DNA from: an uncultured Latescibacterota bacterium
Lineage (GTDB): Bacteria; Latescibacterota; UBA2968
Length of the DNA stretch: 64,000 nucleotides
NCBI GenBank assembly: GCA_958295785.1
Contig: OY282377.1
Location: forward strand, 4,528,896-4,592,895
Reading direction: 5' to 3'
In this document: positions 1-8,670 of the stretch, piece after piece
Layout: each line of letters starts with the position of its first letter
Numbering within the stretch: position 1 is the first letter of the stretch
Notes under the pieces: model-generated
Database searches by the model: none
The model's input: only the letters and a program-made list of their open reading frames with translations
What the model was told of the DNA's origin: nothing
Program-made: the position numbers and the translations under genes

Positions 1-13
1 CCTACGCAAAAAA

Positions 14-89
<76 letters not shown>

Positions 90-114
90 GTTGGAAAATC
101 TTCACAGGAGGTTT

Positions 115-191
115 TGGAGCGGGAAACGGGACTCGAACCCGCGACCCTCAGCTTGGAAGGCTGACGCTCTGGCCAACTGAGCTATTCCCGC
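115..191 (-). tRNA. tRNA-Gly (TCC)
   Basis: Reverse-complement cloverleaf starting GCGGGAA and pairing with TTCCCGC before the discriminator T and an encoded CCA. The anticodon stem TCAGC/GCTGA encloses CTTCCAA, giving anticodon TCC. It lies 25 nt upstream of tRNA-Thr on the same strand and is probably on the same transcript. Confidence 0.95.
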
Positions 192-363
192 TCGGCTACA
201 TTGGATAAAAAACAACCCTTTTTCTAAAAAAGGGATTGGTATTGCCCCAAAAAATTTTCGAGAATTGATAAGGTATGAAAAAGAGAGTCTGAGGTCAAGA
301 GAATTTTGTATAAACTCAAACTCGCGATGGATGGAAAAATGAGAGGAAAGTCATCGGAGATTT

Positions 364-449
364 TGGTGGGGGGTGGCGGATTCGAACCACCGAAGGCATG
401 AGCCAACAGATTTACAGTCTGCCCCAGTTGACCGCTTTGGTAACCCCCC
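364..449 (-). tRNA. tRNA-Tyr (GTA)
   Basis: An 86-nt class II tRNA with a long variable arm, anticodon GTA in the segment CTGTAAATC, acceptor GGGGGGT pairing with ACCCCCC, and encoded CCA. It is the first tRNA of the minus-strand cluster. The 172 nt between it and tRNA-Gly show no gene. Confidence 0.95.
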
Positions 450-465
450 GACCTATTGGGCCAAA

Positions 466-494
466 AAAATACCAGAAGGTATATGGATAGTCAA
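466..494 (-). promoter_or_regulatory. Promoter of the tRNA cluster
   Basis: On the minus strand TTGACT (489-494) is separated by exactly 17 nt from TATTTT (466-471), which places transcription start about 10 nt before tRNA-Tyr. The -35 matches the sigma-70 consensus at 5 of 6 bases and the -10 at 4 of 6. It lies back to back with the promoter proposed for the gene at 608. Confidence 0.6.
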
Positions 495-523
495 GGCCAA
501 AATCGCACGCGGTCAATTGCAGA

Positions 524-552
524 TTGACAAACCCGCCCACCTTTGCTACTTT
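524..552 (+). promoter_or_regulatory. Putative promoter for the sugar isomerase gene
   Basis: A perfect TTGACA (524-529) is followed after 17 nt by TACTTT (547-552), a weak -10. It sits 55 nt before the start codon at 608, in the divergent gap with the tRNA cluster. Confidence 0.4.
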
Positions 553-607
553 TCGAGTCCGTTTCCGCAGTTTCTATCCCTCCTATACGAAAGGAGCATC
601 TGCCGCA

Positions 608-1522
608 ATGACCGAACCCATTCAACACTATGCGCGTATTGGTATTGTTCACTTTATGGCCTATAAAGCCTGCATTGGCGGCGAAGGCCCCATTGTCGAA
701 ACCCTGGAAAAAATCGCCACCGATCCCTATTTCCAAGTCGTTGAAGTCACGCACATGAAAGATCCGCAAGTGCGGGCACAGGCACGCGACCTGCTCGCCG
801 CGGCCCACATGGACGTGGCGTTTGGCGCGCAGCCCATTTTGTTGGTCGACCAACTCGACATCAACTCGCCCGATGCGGCCCACCGCCAAAGCGCGGTTGA
901 CGCTATCAAAGCGGGTATTGACCAAGCCGAAGAACTCGGCGCGCCGGGGTGCGCCCTGCTGTCCGGGGCCGATCCGGGGGACGAAGCCCGGGAAGCAGGT
1001 CTCGATTTGCTGATCGATTCTTTGAGCCAACTCTGCGATTACGCAGGCGAAAAAGGTATGGATATCGTCCTCGAAACATTTGACCGCGTGCCTTATGGCA
1101 AAAATTGCATCGTTGGCCCCAACGCCCTCGCGGTCGAGGTTTCTAACCGCCTCAGACGGCAATATCCCAATTTTGGGCTGATGCTCGATTTGAGCCATTT
1201 CCCCTTGCAGGGTGAAAACACGGTTTACGCCCTCAACATCGCTCGGGATCACATCGTACACATGCACGTTGGCAATTGCGTGATGTCCAACCCCGATCAC
1301 CCGGCTTATGGCGACAATCACCCGCGCTTCGGCTGCGAAGATGGGGAAAATGACGTGCCCGAAGTCGCAGAATTTCTCCGCGAGTTGCTCAACATCGGCT
1401 ATCTCGATCCCGATAAGCGACCCATCTTGAGCTTCGAGGTTTCCCCGATGGAGGGGGAATCTCCAGAAATCATTATCGCCAATGCCAAGCGCGTGCTCGA
1501 CCAGGCCTGGGCACAGGTCTAA
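608..1522 (+). CDS. Sugar phosphate isomerase/epimerase (xylose isomerase-like TIM barrel)
   Basis: A 304-aa protein of the AP-endonuclease-2/xylose-isomerase-like TIM-barrel superfamily. Family-like landmarks are an IVLETFD strand, GLMLDLSHFP with the usual D/H metal ligands, a VHMHVGN strand and a late LSFEVSP strand carrying the last acidic ligand. The substrate cannot be named; relatives isomerise or epimerise keto sugars or inositols. An in-frame ATG exists at 524, but the start at 608 is preceded by AAAGGAG (590-596) and begins next to the first barrel strand, so it is preferred. A strong terminator follows. There are no same-strand partners. Confidence 0.75.
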   Translation: MTEPIQHYARIGIVHFMAYKACIGGEGPIVETLEKIATDPYFQVVEVTHMKDPQVRAQARDLLAAAHMDVAFGAQPILLVDQLDINSPDAAHRQSAVDAIKAGIDQAEELGAPGCALLSGADPGDEAREAGLDLLIDSLSQLCDYAGEKGMDIVLETFDRVPYGKNCIVGPNALAVEVSNRLRRQYPNFGLMLDLSHFPLQGENTVYALNIARDHIVHMHVGNCVMSNPDHPAYGDNHPRFGCEDGENDVPEVAEFLRELLNIGYLDPDKRPILSFEVSPMEGESPEIIIANAKRVLDQAWAQV

Positions 1523-1544
1523 CCGCATTTTTACCCAGCCAACC

Positions 1545-1580
1545 GCCGGGCGTTCCAATGGGAATGTCCGGCTATTTTTT
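1545..1580 (+). terminator. Rho-independent terminator
   Basis: A 12-bp stem (1545-1556 with 1561-1572, all pairs Watson-Crick or G-U), a 4-nt loop and a T-rich tail TATTTTTT. It separates the isomerase gene from the convergent membrane-protein gene. Confidence 0.8.
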
Positions 1581-1587
1581 ATCGCAC

Positions 1588-2313
1588 TCAGTGCCAACGC
1601 CTGTCTATCGGGCGCGGGTCGTCAGACTTGAGCGCGTTGCGAATCAACAGGCCAAAAATGCGGGCAAAAAGCACCATCAAAAAAAATTGAAACACTCCGG
1701 CCAACATCAGGCCCCCCCACGGCAAATAGCTCAACAGCAGATTGCCGAACAGCGATATGCCAAACAGCCCAAAACACGCTTGCACATAGTCATTGCGAAT
1801 AATTTGGCGCATATCCCGCCAGACAGGCCCCGGCTCAAATGCCATCCAAACGCGCCCTTCGGCGGCAAATCGCGCAAAGACAATGGGGAAAAAGCCATTG
1901 TAAAAAATGACCGTGAGCAACACCGGAAGCACGGCCAGTGTCAAACCCAATATCGAAATCACCATTGAAAGCCACGCAATAACAATAACCGTGTATCCCA
2001 TGACAATGGGGAATATCCGAAATCCCGCCGCTCCATACGTCCACCAATCGCCCCACGACGGCAAGACCAGCGACTCTGTCCCGTTGAGCGCGTCAACAAA
2101 AATCCGATACACGTACCCCCAAGCGATGAGCGACAATCCAAGGCTTCCAAAGAACAACACAGCCCAGGCCTCAAGCCCAATTGTCTCATCTAAAAACAGC
2201 ACCAAGACCTGCGCGAACAACACATTCAACGCACCCCCGGGAATCATCGCCCACCACCAGCGCGGCGTCTGAAACAGGTTGCGAATCGCATGAAAAAAAA
2301 GAATGCCAAACAT
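1588..2313 (-). CDS. DUF4013-like integral membrane protein
   Basis: A 241-aa protein with about six hydrophobic segments. The arrangement resembles DUF4013 proteins: an aromatic N-terminus (LFQTPRWWW), a GY-V-R turn after the second helix, an LPSWGDW motif between helices, and paired long helices. The function of the family is unknown; the protein should sit in the cytoplasmic membrane. It converges with the isomerase gene and shares the intervening terminator. The family assignment is from memory of the motif pattern only. Confidence 0.55.
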   Translation of the reverse strand: MFGILFFHAIRNLFQTPRWWWAMIPGGALNVLFAQVLVLFLDETIGLEAWAVLFFGSLGLSLIAWGYVYRIFVDALNGTESLVLPSWGDWWTYGAAGFRIFPIVMGYTVIVIAWLSMVISILGLTLAVLPVLLTVIFYNGFFPIVFARFAAEGRVWMAFEPGPVWRDMRQIIRNDYVQACFGLFGISLFGNLLLSYLPWGGLMLAGVFQFFLMVLFARIFGLLIRNALKSDDPRPIDRRWH

Positions 2314-2363
2314 AGTGGTCTTTCAAAAAATTTGCTTGCGTTTTGTCCTTATTTTTTTTGATA

Positions 2364-2455
2364 GACTGGATTCTGACTTTCGTCAGAATGACGTCTGCCG
2401 CACGTCACTCCGGCGCACGCGCAAGCACAGGCGTAGCCAACGCCGGAGTCCAGTA
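2364..2455. repeat. Intergenic palindromic element
   Basis: Starts ACTGGATTC and ends with near-complementary GAGTCCAGT, with internal inverted pieces around TCACTCCGGCG/CGCCGGAG. It includes a CACAGGCGTAGCCAACGC core seen again at 32.37 kb and, inverted, at 24.44 and 28.51 kb. It looks like a dispersed REP-type element in the 197-nt gap and is not coding. Confidence 0.55.
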
Positions 2456-2510
2456 CCAATAAACGGATTTGAAGAACCAGAAGCACATCCAATTTGCCCT
2501 TTGTGGCAAA

Positions 2511-3704
2511 TCATCCTTCGTCAAGTGCCCGTCCAATGTCAAAAATAATATCCTCGGCATCTTCAATGCCCACGGCATAGCGCACCAACTCGTCGGCAAT
2601 GCCTATCGCCAATCGGTCTTCCCGCGCCAACTCGTAATAGGAAATAGACGCCGGATGCGACACCAAGCTCTCCACTCCGCCGAGACTGGCGCCAATTCGC
2701 GGGATTTGCAAGCGGTCGATAAACGACAGGGTGCCGGCCTCATCCGCATCCAAATCAAAACTCACCAACCCGCCAAACCCGCGCATCTGCGCTTGGGCCA
2801 CATCGTGGTGCGGGTGGCATTCCAATCCGGGATAATACACGCGCTTGACCCGCTCGTGCTGTTCTAAAAACCGCGCCAACCGCAGCGCGGTTTCATTTTG
2901 CCTGCCCATCCGCAGCGGAAACGTCTTGATCCCCCGAATCAGCAAATACGCGCAATGCGGATCGATCACCCCGCCCAAAATGCCCCGATAGTCTCGAATC
3001 GCGCCGATCAATGGCGCGTTGCCCAGCACGACGCCGGCCATCAAATCGTTGTGTCCGCCCAAGTATTTGGTCGCCGAATGAATCACCAGATCCACGCCAA
3101 ATTCGAGCGGTCGCTGGTTGAATGGCGTGGCAAAGGTGCTGTCGATGATCGTCTTGACCCGATGTTTTTTGGCGATTTGAACCAGCTTTTCCAAATCGAT
3201 CACATTGAGGTGGGGGTTGGTCGGCGATTCGGAAATGATCACCCGCGTCTCGTCGCGAATGGCCCCTTCCAATGAGTCGTAATCCCCCGCGTGAACAAAT
3301 GTCGTCTCGATGCGAAATTTTCGCAACACCATCTCGCAAAATTGCGCGGTCTTGCGATAGCAGTCGTCCATAATCACCGCGTGCTGCCCGCTCGACAACA
3401 TGCCCAACAGCGTGGTCGTCACCGCGCTCATGCCCGATGCAAACAAGATCCCGGCTTCCGCGCCTTCCAATTCCGCGAGTTTGCATTCCGCTACATTTTG
3501 CGTTGGGTTGCCGTAACGCCCGTAGTCGATCTGTCGGTTCTCCCCGGCCACAAACGCCTTCACGGCCCGCGAGTCCTCAAATACATAAGTTGACGTTTGG
3601 GCGATGGGCACGGTCAACGACTGTCCCCAATGCCCGCGTTCTTCCCCTGCGTGAACGGCTCGCGTGCCCGAACAGGGCGCGTGCGTTTCGCGCTTTTCCA
3701 CCAT
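2511..3704 (-). CDS. Cys/Met metabolism PLP-dependent enzyme (cystathionine gamma-synthase-like)
   Basis: A 397-aa fold-type I PLP enzyme of the cystathionine gamma-synthase/O-acylhomoserine sulfhydrylase/methionine gamma-lyase family. Visible motifs are Y-GRYGNPT near residue 60, the FASGMSA PLP phosphate-binding loop, ESPTNPHL, and the SATKYLGGH segment holding the Schiff-base lysine. Family members act at the cysteine-homocysteine junction of methionine synthesis or break down methionine; sequence alone does not decide which. The neighbouring threonine synthase uses the competing homoserine branch, which favours a biosynthetic role. The start at 3704 is preceded by GGAG at 11-7 nt. Two terminator-like hairpins lie just upstream. 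Confidence 0.8.
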   Translation of the reverse strand: MVEKRETHAPCSGTRAVHAGEERGHWGQSLTVPIAQTSTYVFEDSRAVKAFVAGENRQIDYGRYGNPTQNVAECKLAELEGAEAGILFASGMSAVTTTLLGMLSSGQHAVIMDDCYRKTAQFCEMVLRKFRIETTFVHAGDYDSLEGAIRDETRVIISESPTNPHLNVIDLEKLVQIAKKHRVKTIIDSTFATPFNQRPLEFGVDLVIHSATKYLGGHNDLMAGVVLGNAPLIGAIRDYRGILGGVIDPHCAYLLIRGIKTFPLRMGRQNETALRLARFLEQHERVKRVYYPGLECHPHHDVAQAQMRGFGGLVSFDLDADEAGTLSFIDRLQIPRIGASLGGVESLVSHPASISYYELAREDRLAIGIADELVRYAVGIEDAEDIIFDIGRALDEG

Positions 3705-3715
3705 GCGCCATCTCC

Positions 3716-3743
3716 AAAAAAAGCGGAGCCCAAAAAGCCCCGC
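3716..3743 (-). terminator. Terminator-like hairpin next to the ribosome-binding site
   Basis: On the minus strand GCGGGGC pairs with GCTCCGC around a T-rich loop, followed by seven T. The T-run ends one base before the GGAG that serves the PLP enzyme, so this is either the second half of a double terminator or a leader attenuator. Confidence 0.6.
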
Positions 3744-3752
3744 GCTGTACGC

Positions 3753-3777
3753 AAAAAAACCGGACTAAAAAGCCCGG
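3753..3777 (-). terminator. Terminator downstream of thrC
   Basis: CCGGGCT pairs with AGTCCGG around TTTT and is followed by seven T on the minus strand, about 100 nt past the thrC stop codon. It is the first of two similar hairpins in this gap. Confidence 0.7.
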
Positions 3778-3875
3778 AATTTGGAGTAACTTTTTAGCGA
3801 CTTGTTTAAAGTGGCTGCAATATGCCGCAAATCACCACTCGTTCTGCTGTGTTTTCGCAATGTAACCAAAACCCC

Positions 3876-5231
3876 CTACCCTGTCAACTTCTCATTGGCT
3901 TCAACGCGGTCGAGAATCGCCCTTTTGACCGCATCGGCCTTGGGCGGCAAGACAACGGGTTCATTGCGATAGTGCGGGTTGACGCGCCAGTCCTGCAACT
4001 CATCCCGGTGGTACCCGAGTTTGAACTCGCTGAACTTCAAGCCATGCGCGGTCGAAATCACGATCACGCGCTCGCTTTTTTGAATGGTGCCCTCGTCGAT
4101 CAGCTTGAACAACGCCGCAAACGCAACGCCCGTGTGTGGACACGCAAACAGGCCCGTGCGGTCGGCCCGCGCAACCGCATCGGCCAATTCTTGCTCGCTG
4201 GCTTGCGCCACGACCCCGCCAAATGTCTTGAGCGTGTGGATCGCCTTTTCCCCGCTCACCGGATTGCCAATCTGAATCGCGCTGGCCAAGGTGGACCGTG
4301 CGCGGATGGGTTCAAAACTGTCAAAGTTCTTTTCAAAACTGCGATAGAGCGGGTTGGCACTGTGGGCTTGGGCCACGGCAATGCGCGGCAGGCGGTCAAT
4401 GATCCCCAGGGCTTGCATTTCGAGAAACCCTTTGCCGAGCGCGCTCACATTGCCCAAATTGCCGCCGGGGATCACCACCCAATCGGGCACTTTCCAATCG
4501 AATTGTTGCACCAATTCAATGCTGATCGTCTTTTGCCCCTCCACGCGCAGGGAGTTGATCGAATTTGCCAGATAGATATTTTCCCGATGACAAATCTCCT
4601 GCACGAGTTTCATGCACCCATCAAAGTCCGTTTCCAAACTCAGCACCAGCGCGCCATTGGCCAAGGGCTGCAAAAGTTGTGCGGTCGAAATTTTGTCTCT
4701 CGGCAGAAAAACCACCGCCTGCACCCCCGCGGCCGCGCAATACGCGGCCAATGCTGCCGAGGTGTCTCCGGTCGATGCACACGCAACCGCCGGAATACGC
4801 ACGCCCTCAAACACCATCTGTTTCACCATCGACACCAACACGGTCATGCCCAAATCTTTGAACGACCCCGTATGGCTGTTGCCGCATTGCTTGACCCACA
4901 AATCATCGACCCCAATTTCTCGGCCCAATTTCTCGGCCCAAAACAAATTGCTTCCCCCTTCGTACATCGACACCACATTGTCGTCGTGAACCACGGGGCA
5001 GACCAGTTCTTTTTTTCCCCACACAGAACTGCCATAAGGCCACTCGGTACGCATATACCGCTTGTCGAACAACCCGCGCCAATACGCACCCGGTTCGCGC
5101 TTGAGCACCGCCATATCGTGGGCCACCTCGAGCAACCCGCCGCACGTTGGACAAGTGTAAATCACCTCGGTCAACGGATAGTGCCCCGCGCATCCGCCAA
5201 AGCACTGAAACCACGCATTGTAAGCATCCAT
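3876..5231 (-). CDS. thrC: Threonine synthase
   Basis: A 451-aa fold-type II PLP enzyme converting O-phosphohomoserine to threonine. Key motifs are an N-terminal CPTCGG zinc-ribbon-like pair, [17 protein letters not shown] with the PLP lysine, [15 protein letters not shown], and VIPGGNLGN binding the cofactor phosphate. The protein is full length for the long threonine synthases. A TTG at 5252 would add seven residues, but the ATG at 5231 is the more ordinary start; neither has a strong ribosome site. The gene stands alone on the minus strand with a terminator after it. Confidence 0.9.
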   Translation of the reverse strand: MDAYNAWFQCFGGCAGHYPLTEVIYTCPTCGGLLEVAHDMAVLKREPGAYWRGLFDKRYMRTEWPYGSSVWGKKELVCPVVHDDNVVSMYEGGSNLFWAEKLGREIGVDDLWVKQCGNSHTGSFKDLGMTVLVSMVKQMVFEGVRIPAVACASTGDTSAALAAYCAAAGVQAVVFLPRDKISTAQLLQPLANGALVLSLETDFDGCMKLVQEICHRENIYLANSINSLRVEGQKTISIELVQQFDWKVPDWVVIPGGNLGNVSALGKGFLEMQALGIIDRLPRIAVAQAHSANPLYRSFEKNFDSFEPIRARSTLASAIQIGNPVSGEKAIHTLKTFGGVVAQASEQELADAVARADRTGLFACPHTGVAFAALFKLIDEGTIQKSERVIVISTAHGLKFSEFKLGYHRDELQDWRVNPHYRNEPVVLPPKADAVKRAILDRVEANEKLTG

Positions 5232-5302
5232 ATTTCCAAAACCCCAAGCCAAATTCGATCAACAGATCAAAGCGCGAAATCACCGCAGTGTATAAGGAAA
5301 AA

Positions 5303-5986
5303 CTAAGCGATCCTACTGCGCGCCCATATATGCAAATGGCGTTGCTCGGATGGGTTGATAGTCTGCTGTCCAACCCGAGATCGCCACGTTCTAACAAACT
5401 CGTGCTGTTCGCAAATTTTTGGATAGAAATTGCGAAATACAAAAGTGACAAAATGACCCAAACTCAAGGGTCCATAAACTGGTAAACGGCAATCATTGGT
5501 CAACATTGTCAGGTGGGACGCGGGATGGGCAGATGTACCGGCTTCCGCGTCAAAATCAAATCGAATTGGGGACTTGGTTCGGAATCGATCCCGGACATCG
5601 GAATAAGCATCAATGACCTCGAGCACGGGCAGTTCCCTCAACAACCTCTGCTCTTCGTCGCTCAATTCTATCGGGCATGGATAGTACAACAAGCGATGTG
5701 CAATCAAATCTCCCCCTTGAAACTCGAAAGATATCTGAAGCATTGAACCGTCAAACAAAATTGCCGAATACTCCCCACTTTTCAACCATGCTAAATATTC
5801 GTCAATACTCCCAAAGGGCTTTCCAAACCCCAGCCTCCAATTTTGAGAACGACTAGGCCAAGTAATGCGAATACGCGGTGCCTGAGGTTCCATCACAACT
5901 TGCGACACATACAGTGCTATGTCATTGTTGATCAAAAGACGTAACAAGGACTCAACTTCGCCTCGGATTTTGGCAGGAGTCGCCAT
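5303..5986 (-). CDS. DUF2290-family protein, copy 1
   Basis: A 227-aa protein whose C-terminal half reads RFDFD, HPASHLT, a short gap, CRLPVYGPLS, then FVFRNFYP. The copy at 25483 has the same blocks (RFDCD, HPKSHLT, CRIPVTAPVT, FILRNFYH), so both belong to one family, recalled as DUF2290, of unknown function. Its start codon overlaps the helicase stop by one base (TAATG), indicating translational coupling. The conserved Asp-rich and His-containing blocks could form an active site, which is inference. A nuclease or sensor role beside the helicase is possible but unproven. Confidence 0.65.
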   Translation of the reverse strand: MATPAKIRGEVESLLRLLINNDIALYVSQVVMEPQAPRIRITWPSRSQNWRLGFGKPFGSIDEYLAWLKSGEYSAILFDGSMLQISFEFQGGDLIAHRLLYYPCPIELSDEEQRLLRELPVLEVIDAYSDVRDRFRTKSPIRFDFDAEAGTSAHPASHLTMLTNDCRLPVYGPLSLGHFVTFVFRNFYPKICEQHEFVRTWRSRVGQQTINPSEQRHLHIWARSRIA

Positions 5987-8121
5987 TATTGTGCTTCCCG
6001 TTGCAAAAAACGTTGCAAACCTTCCCGAACATCCGAAGGCAACGCATCTAATGACAGACCGTCATCGACAGCTTTGAGCAATTCCTTCGCACTTGATTCC
6101 GCCTTGCGGTACTGTTCTCTCTCGCCCGGTGTCAACGCTCTGTGAATCTTGCGGATGTTCTCGAGTTCCCCAGTTGTAAGCAACTTGAATTTAAGCTGAT
6201 AATCATTTTCTTTTGTCCGGTTCACTTCCGCCTGCAACCTGTCAAATAAAGGCCCCCATCCGCACAACTTGACCCAAGCGCGGGATCTCGTAATCGCCGT
6301 GAACAAGGCATTGCGGCGGCGGATTTGCTCTGTAAAAAGATAGTATTGCGCGCCGACAATATACACCATCGCGGCTTCATTGCCTTTGGAACGATAAATA
6401 TTGGCCATAGCGACGGAATTCGCCTGAAATATCTCGTCTTGGCTGGTCGTCACGCCAGCGAGATGAGACGAAATACCATGTCGCTGCAAAGCCTGCGACA
6501 ACAAGACAGCGTCTTTCTTAGCTCGGTATGAGTCTGGCAACACGATGAGAATGTCATCAGCCCGAAGTTGATCGACGCGCAAGTCGCGCTCAATACTCGC
6601 GGCTACCCAGGTGACCTGTTCCTCTTCGCTTTGAAAACCCTGCATTTGCACGATGTCTTCCCGTCTCAGCAATTTCCCGAAAAATTCTGCATGTGAGGTC
6701 GGACTGCGGCGCAAGCGGACCCGCGATCCGGCAGACAATTCTCCTTCTAACAGTTCGTATCCAATATCGGTCCATGTGGCCGGCTCATCAAAACCCTGTA
6801 CCTGACCCTCAGCCCGATAAATTCCAAGCCCGAGCGCATGGGCGACAGCTATCGACTCTGGTGGATTTCTATAGCAGGTCTTGAGCACAATGTCTTGGCG
6901 AGGCGCGCCACTCGTATTTTGAAGTCGAACTTTGGGTTCTCCTGAGTCGGTAACGCCAAACAACTCCTCGACAGTCGGCATAGAAGATTCGGAGAGCCGC
7001 TGCAATTCATCATAGGCCCATATAATCATCTTATTCTTTTTTGTAAATCTATACGCGAGTTTGAAAAACGCAGGCGGTAGATCTTGGGCCTCGTCGATCA
7101 GGATGGCGTCATACAAAGGCGCGTGAAATGAACTCGACACGGCGTTCAAAAGCTCATCGCAAACCCCTGCGAAAGCGCGCTCCCTGCCGAACTCTGTCTG
7201 TCCGTACATGAAATTTCGGATCGGCTCGCCAACATGCTCTGCGACTTCGGTATAGATACCGTCTCGATTGGCACCGCCCCATGCGTGTCTAACGCGCAAG
7301 CGATCCCAGTTCGGTTCATCATTCGTATATTCGAAAGAAAAGCGTCGTATCAGGTCTGTGAACTGCTGGTATAGAGATCGGGTATGGAACGTGACGGCAA
7401 TCGTCCAATCTGGATTCATCGCATGCAAATATGCCGCCTTCAATGCGAGAACGATGGTTTTTCCAGAGCCGGCCAGACCGCGGACACGCTGAGGGCCGTC
7501 AGGCGACTCGATTGCCGCTTGTTTCTGCCATTGGTCGAGTTTTGATACTTCCCGTTCTATTTCATTTAGAACGTCACCAAATGAACCCGCTTTGGTTGCC
7601 GATTCACGCCGCCTTCCCACCTTCATGTTGGTCATTGCCTGTAGGGTTGCTTCAACCCGCGTTCTGAGGTCATCTGCTATGGGATCAAATTGACCGACAA
7701 CGCCACCGACGGCGCCGATTGCCGTAAGCGTCTCGACATCGAGATCGGTTTGACCATTGCAAGGAGGGTTGGGATCGGAGGGAAAGACCGTGACGACATT
7801 GATTTCGACCTGTAGTTTTCGCCTGTGTCGAAGAAAAGCGTGCCGAAAAAGATTCTGGTACAACGCAGCGTACACTTCATCCTGCGTTTCCACAACCGTT
7901 TCCCAACCCGCCAAGTCCGTGCTAGAAACAGAATCGCTTATGACAAATGCCACGAGCCCGTTTGTTTTTGACACCAAGAGTCCATCAACGGTGATCAGTG
8001 CCTCAGGAGTCGGAAGAACCGGATATCCGAGATATAGAGAACCGGTTTGGGCAGAAAGCGCAGCAGCCAAGCGTCGAGCCAATTCTGGACGGCGACTCTG
8101 ACCGTAGGTCACTTCAAGCAT
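5986..8121 (-). CDS. UvrD-like SF1 helicase with N-terminal extension, copy 1
   Basis: A 711-aa protein. Residues 1-190 form a domain starting with GYPVLPTP and alternating strands that resembles a NERD-like nuclease fold without an obvious E-x-K. From about 200 it is an SF1 motor: GLAGSGKT (215-222, Walker A), DEAQD (343-347, Walker B), a TCYRNP motif III-IV region, YRSKGNEA (motif V) and ITRSRAWVKL (motif VI). The catalytic motifs are intact. Start at 8121 is supported by GGAGC. It overlaps the 162-aa gene by 8 nt and the DUF2290 gene by 1 nt, a tight three-gene operon. A closely similar helicase lies at 26156. Confidence 0.8.
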   Translation of the reverse strand: MLEVTYGQSRRPELARRLAAALSAQTGSLYLGYPVLPTPEALITVDGLLVSKTNGLVAFVISDSVSSTDLAGWETVVETQDEVYAALYQNLFRHAFLRHRRKLQVEINVVTVFPSDPNPPCNGQTDLDVETLTAIGAVGGVVGQFDPIADDLRTRVEATLQAMTNMKVGRRRESATKAGSFGDVLNEIEREVSKLDQWQKQAAIESPDGPQRVRGLAGSGKTIVLALKAAYLHAMNPDWTIAVTFHTRSLYQQFTDLIRRFSFEYTNDEPNWDRLRVRHAWGGANRDGIYTEVAEHVGEPIRNFMYGQTEFGRERAFAGVCDELLNAVSSSFHAPLYDAILIDEAQDLPPAFFKLAYRFTKKNKMIIWAYDELQRLSESSMPTVEELFGVTDSGEPKVRLQNTSGAPRQDIVLKTCYRNPPESIAVAHALGLGIYRAEGQVQGFDEPATWTDIGYELLEGELSAGSRVRLRRSPTSHAEFFGKLLRREDIVQMQGFQSEEEQVTWVAASIERDLRVDQLRADDILIVLPDSYRAKKDAVLLSQALQRHGISSHLAGVTTSQDEIFQANSVAMANIYRSKGNEAAMVYIVGAQYYLFTEQIRRRNALFTAITRSRAWVKLCGWGPLFDRLQAEVNRTKENDYQLKFKLLTTGELENIRKIHRALTPGEREQYRKAESSAKELLKAVDDGLSLDALPSDVREGLQRFLQREAQ

Positions 8122-8602
8122 GTTCGAGCTCCAGATAAAACTCTTCTACTCTACTGGGCGACCATTGCGTAACTCGTTTGATTTTCTCGTATTCGCCCGA
8201 CGCGGCGAACTTAGAGATAATCTCGACTCTTTTTCTTTCGATTTCGGCTTCAGCCTTTGCCCTTTGGGCTTCGGCCTTGACAGTTGCCAAGTCAACTCTG
8301 ATGGGATTAGGATAGGCATTGAGCCTTTCTTGAATGGTCTCATCACTTTGAGACCTATTCAGCCCGTCCCGAACAACGCTAGCGAGATTAATAGCCCATT
8401 GCCTATTGAGATACGCAACGGCCATCTTTTCTCCCAGATTCTCCACAACAGCCTTGGAACTGGTGAAGAACCTAAAAGAATACGTCCCAGATCCCGAACT
8501 CGTGGAGACTGTAAAATCCTTTTCCACAACTCTATCAATTCCCCGATCATAGAGACTGGAGAGCTCTCCCCAAACCTGTCTATTGGAGTTCTTGCGTGCC
8601 AT
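8114..8602 (-). CDS. Hypothetical 162-aa protein, first gene of the helicase operon
   Basis: Not recognised. Residues 1-100 are mixed alpha/beta; residues 105-135 are a charged, Ala/Glu/Arg-rich helix (KAEAQRAKAEAEIERKR) likely to form a coiled coil; the C-terminus is acidic. AAGGAAGG lies before the ATG at 8602, and the 3' end overlaps the helicase start by 8 nt, so it is made with the helicase and DUF2290 protein. The second helicase/DUF2290 locus has no equivalent, so it may be an accessory or regulatory subunit. Confidence 0.6.
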   Translation of the reverse strand: MARKNSNRQVWGELSSLYDRGIDRVVEKDFTVSTSSGSGTYSFRFFTSSKAVVENLGEKMAVAYLNRQWAINLASVVRDGLNRSQSDETIQERLNAYPNPIRVDLATVKAEAQRAKAEAEIERKRVEIISKFAASGEYEKIKRVTQWSPSRVEEFYLELEHA

Positions 8603-8670
8603 CTTCGGCCTTCCTTTCTTGCTGAGTATGAGTTGAATAAGTCCAAGCCCTCAGCCTTAACATAGACTTA

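Noticed and set aside
491-1597. Long open frame on the minus strand opposite the sugar isomerase gene
   Set aside because: No ribosome site or family motifs; it is the GC-rich antisense shadow of a well-supported gene.
3705-3875. SAM riboswitch upstream of the methionine enzyme
   Set aside because: I could not find a SAM-I or SAM-II core; only the hairpins are visible.
3822-5306. Long plus-strand frame across thrC
   Set aside because: Antisense to a protein with clear PLP-enzyme motifs; composition is Arg/His-rich without domains.
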